NCBI GenBank assembly: GCA_029288115.1
Contig: JARFPV010000470.1
Coordinates: 1 to 5,101 of the forward strand
DNA length: 5,101 bases
Direction: 5' to 3'
Origin: Akkermansiaceae bacterium
Lineage (GTDB): Bacteria > Verrucomicrobiota > Verrucomicrobiia > Verrucomicrobiales > Akkermansiaceae
In this document: in pieces, positions 5,037-5,101 of the stretch
Layout of the letters: each line of letters begins with the position of its first letter
How positions within the stretch are numbered: the stretch's first letter is position 1
Notes under the pieces: model-generated
The model's input: only the letters and a program-made list of their open reading frames with translations
What the model was told of the DNA's origin: nothing
The model's database searches: none
Program-made: the position numbers and the translations under genes

Positions 5037-5101
5037 CTGTCTCTTATACACATCTCCGAGCCCACGAGACTTGAATCCAAATCTCGTATGCCGGAGTATG
5101 C
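5037..5101 (+). other. Illumina Nextera adapter and index read-through (not genomic)
   Basis: Positions 5037-5055 are the transposase mosaic-end sequence CTGTCTCTTATACACATCT exactly. Positions 5056-5070 are CCGAGCCCACGAGAC, the i7-side Nextera adapter. Positions 5071-5080 (TTGAATCCAA) fit a 10-base sample index, and 5081-5093 are ATCTCGTATGCCG, the start of the P7 flow-cell sequence. The last eight bases (GAGTATGC) depart from the expected P7 continuation, consistent with low-quality read ends. Genomic sequence should be taken as ending at about 5036. Confidence 0.98.

Noticed and set aside
4629..5051. 140-codon minus-strand open frame opposite rplN
   Set aside because: It starts within adapter sequence (GTG TAT AAG AGA CAG gives V/M-YKRQ) and is antisense to a clear L14 gene, so it is an artefact.

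Overview
The window is a stretch of the bacterial S10/spc ribosomal-protein operon, read entirely on the + strand. The order is rplW (3' part only), rplB, rpsS, an extra non-ribosomal gene, rplV, rpsC, rplP, rpmC, rpsQ and rplN. All nine ribosomal proteins were identified by motif and length, and apart from the extra gene the order is the canonical one. No RNA gene, transposon, CRISPR array or credible minus-strand gene was seen.

The organism is probably a member of the Verrucomicrobiota. This is an inference from overall protein character, from spacers mostly without Shine-Dalgarno sequences, and from the type of secreted coiled-coil protein in the operon. A tree of the ribosomal proteins would settle it. 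The window is probably the end of a draft or metagenomic contig, because its last ~65 bases are Illumina Nextera adapter and index sequence, not genome.

Layout: 2-214 is the C-terminal ~70 codons of L23. Positions 279-1433 hold L2 and S19. Positions 1468-2214 hold an unrecognised gene for a predicted exported protein with a signal peptide, a long helical/coiled-coil part and a C-terminal beta-rich domain, inserted between rpsS and rplV, which are normally adjacent. Positions 2268-5027 hold L22 (with a long Lys- then Glu-rich tail), S3, L16, L29, S17 and L14. From 5037 on the sequence is adapter.

The genes are probably co-transcribed: same strand, spacers of 29-64 nt, and no terminator-like hairpin followed by a T run. 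The proteins build both subunits: L2, L14 and L16 at the functional core and subunit interface of the 50S, L22, L23 and L29 around the peptide exit tunnel, and S3, S17 and S19 in the 30S. None of the genes overlap. Most spacers are G-poor, lack a Shine-Dalgarno motif, and several carry 7-bp-periodic repeats directly before the start codon. Only rplP has a strong AGGAGG site.

The two most interesting biological points are the exported-protein gene embedded in the operon and the heptad-repeat, SD-less spacers. The adapter tail is the main technical caution.
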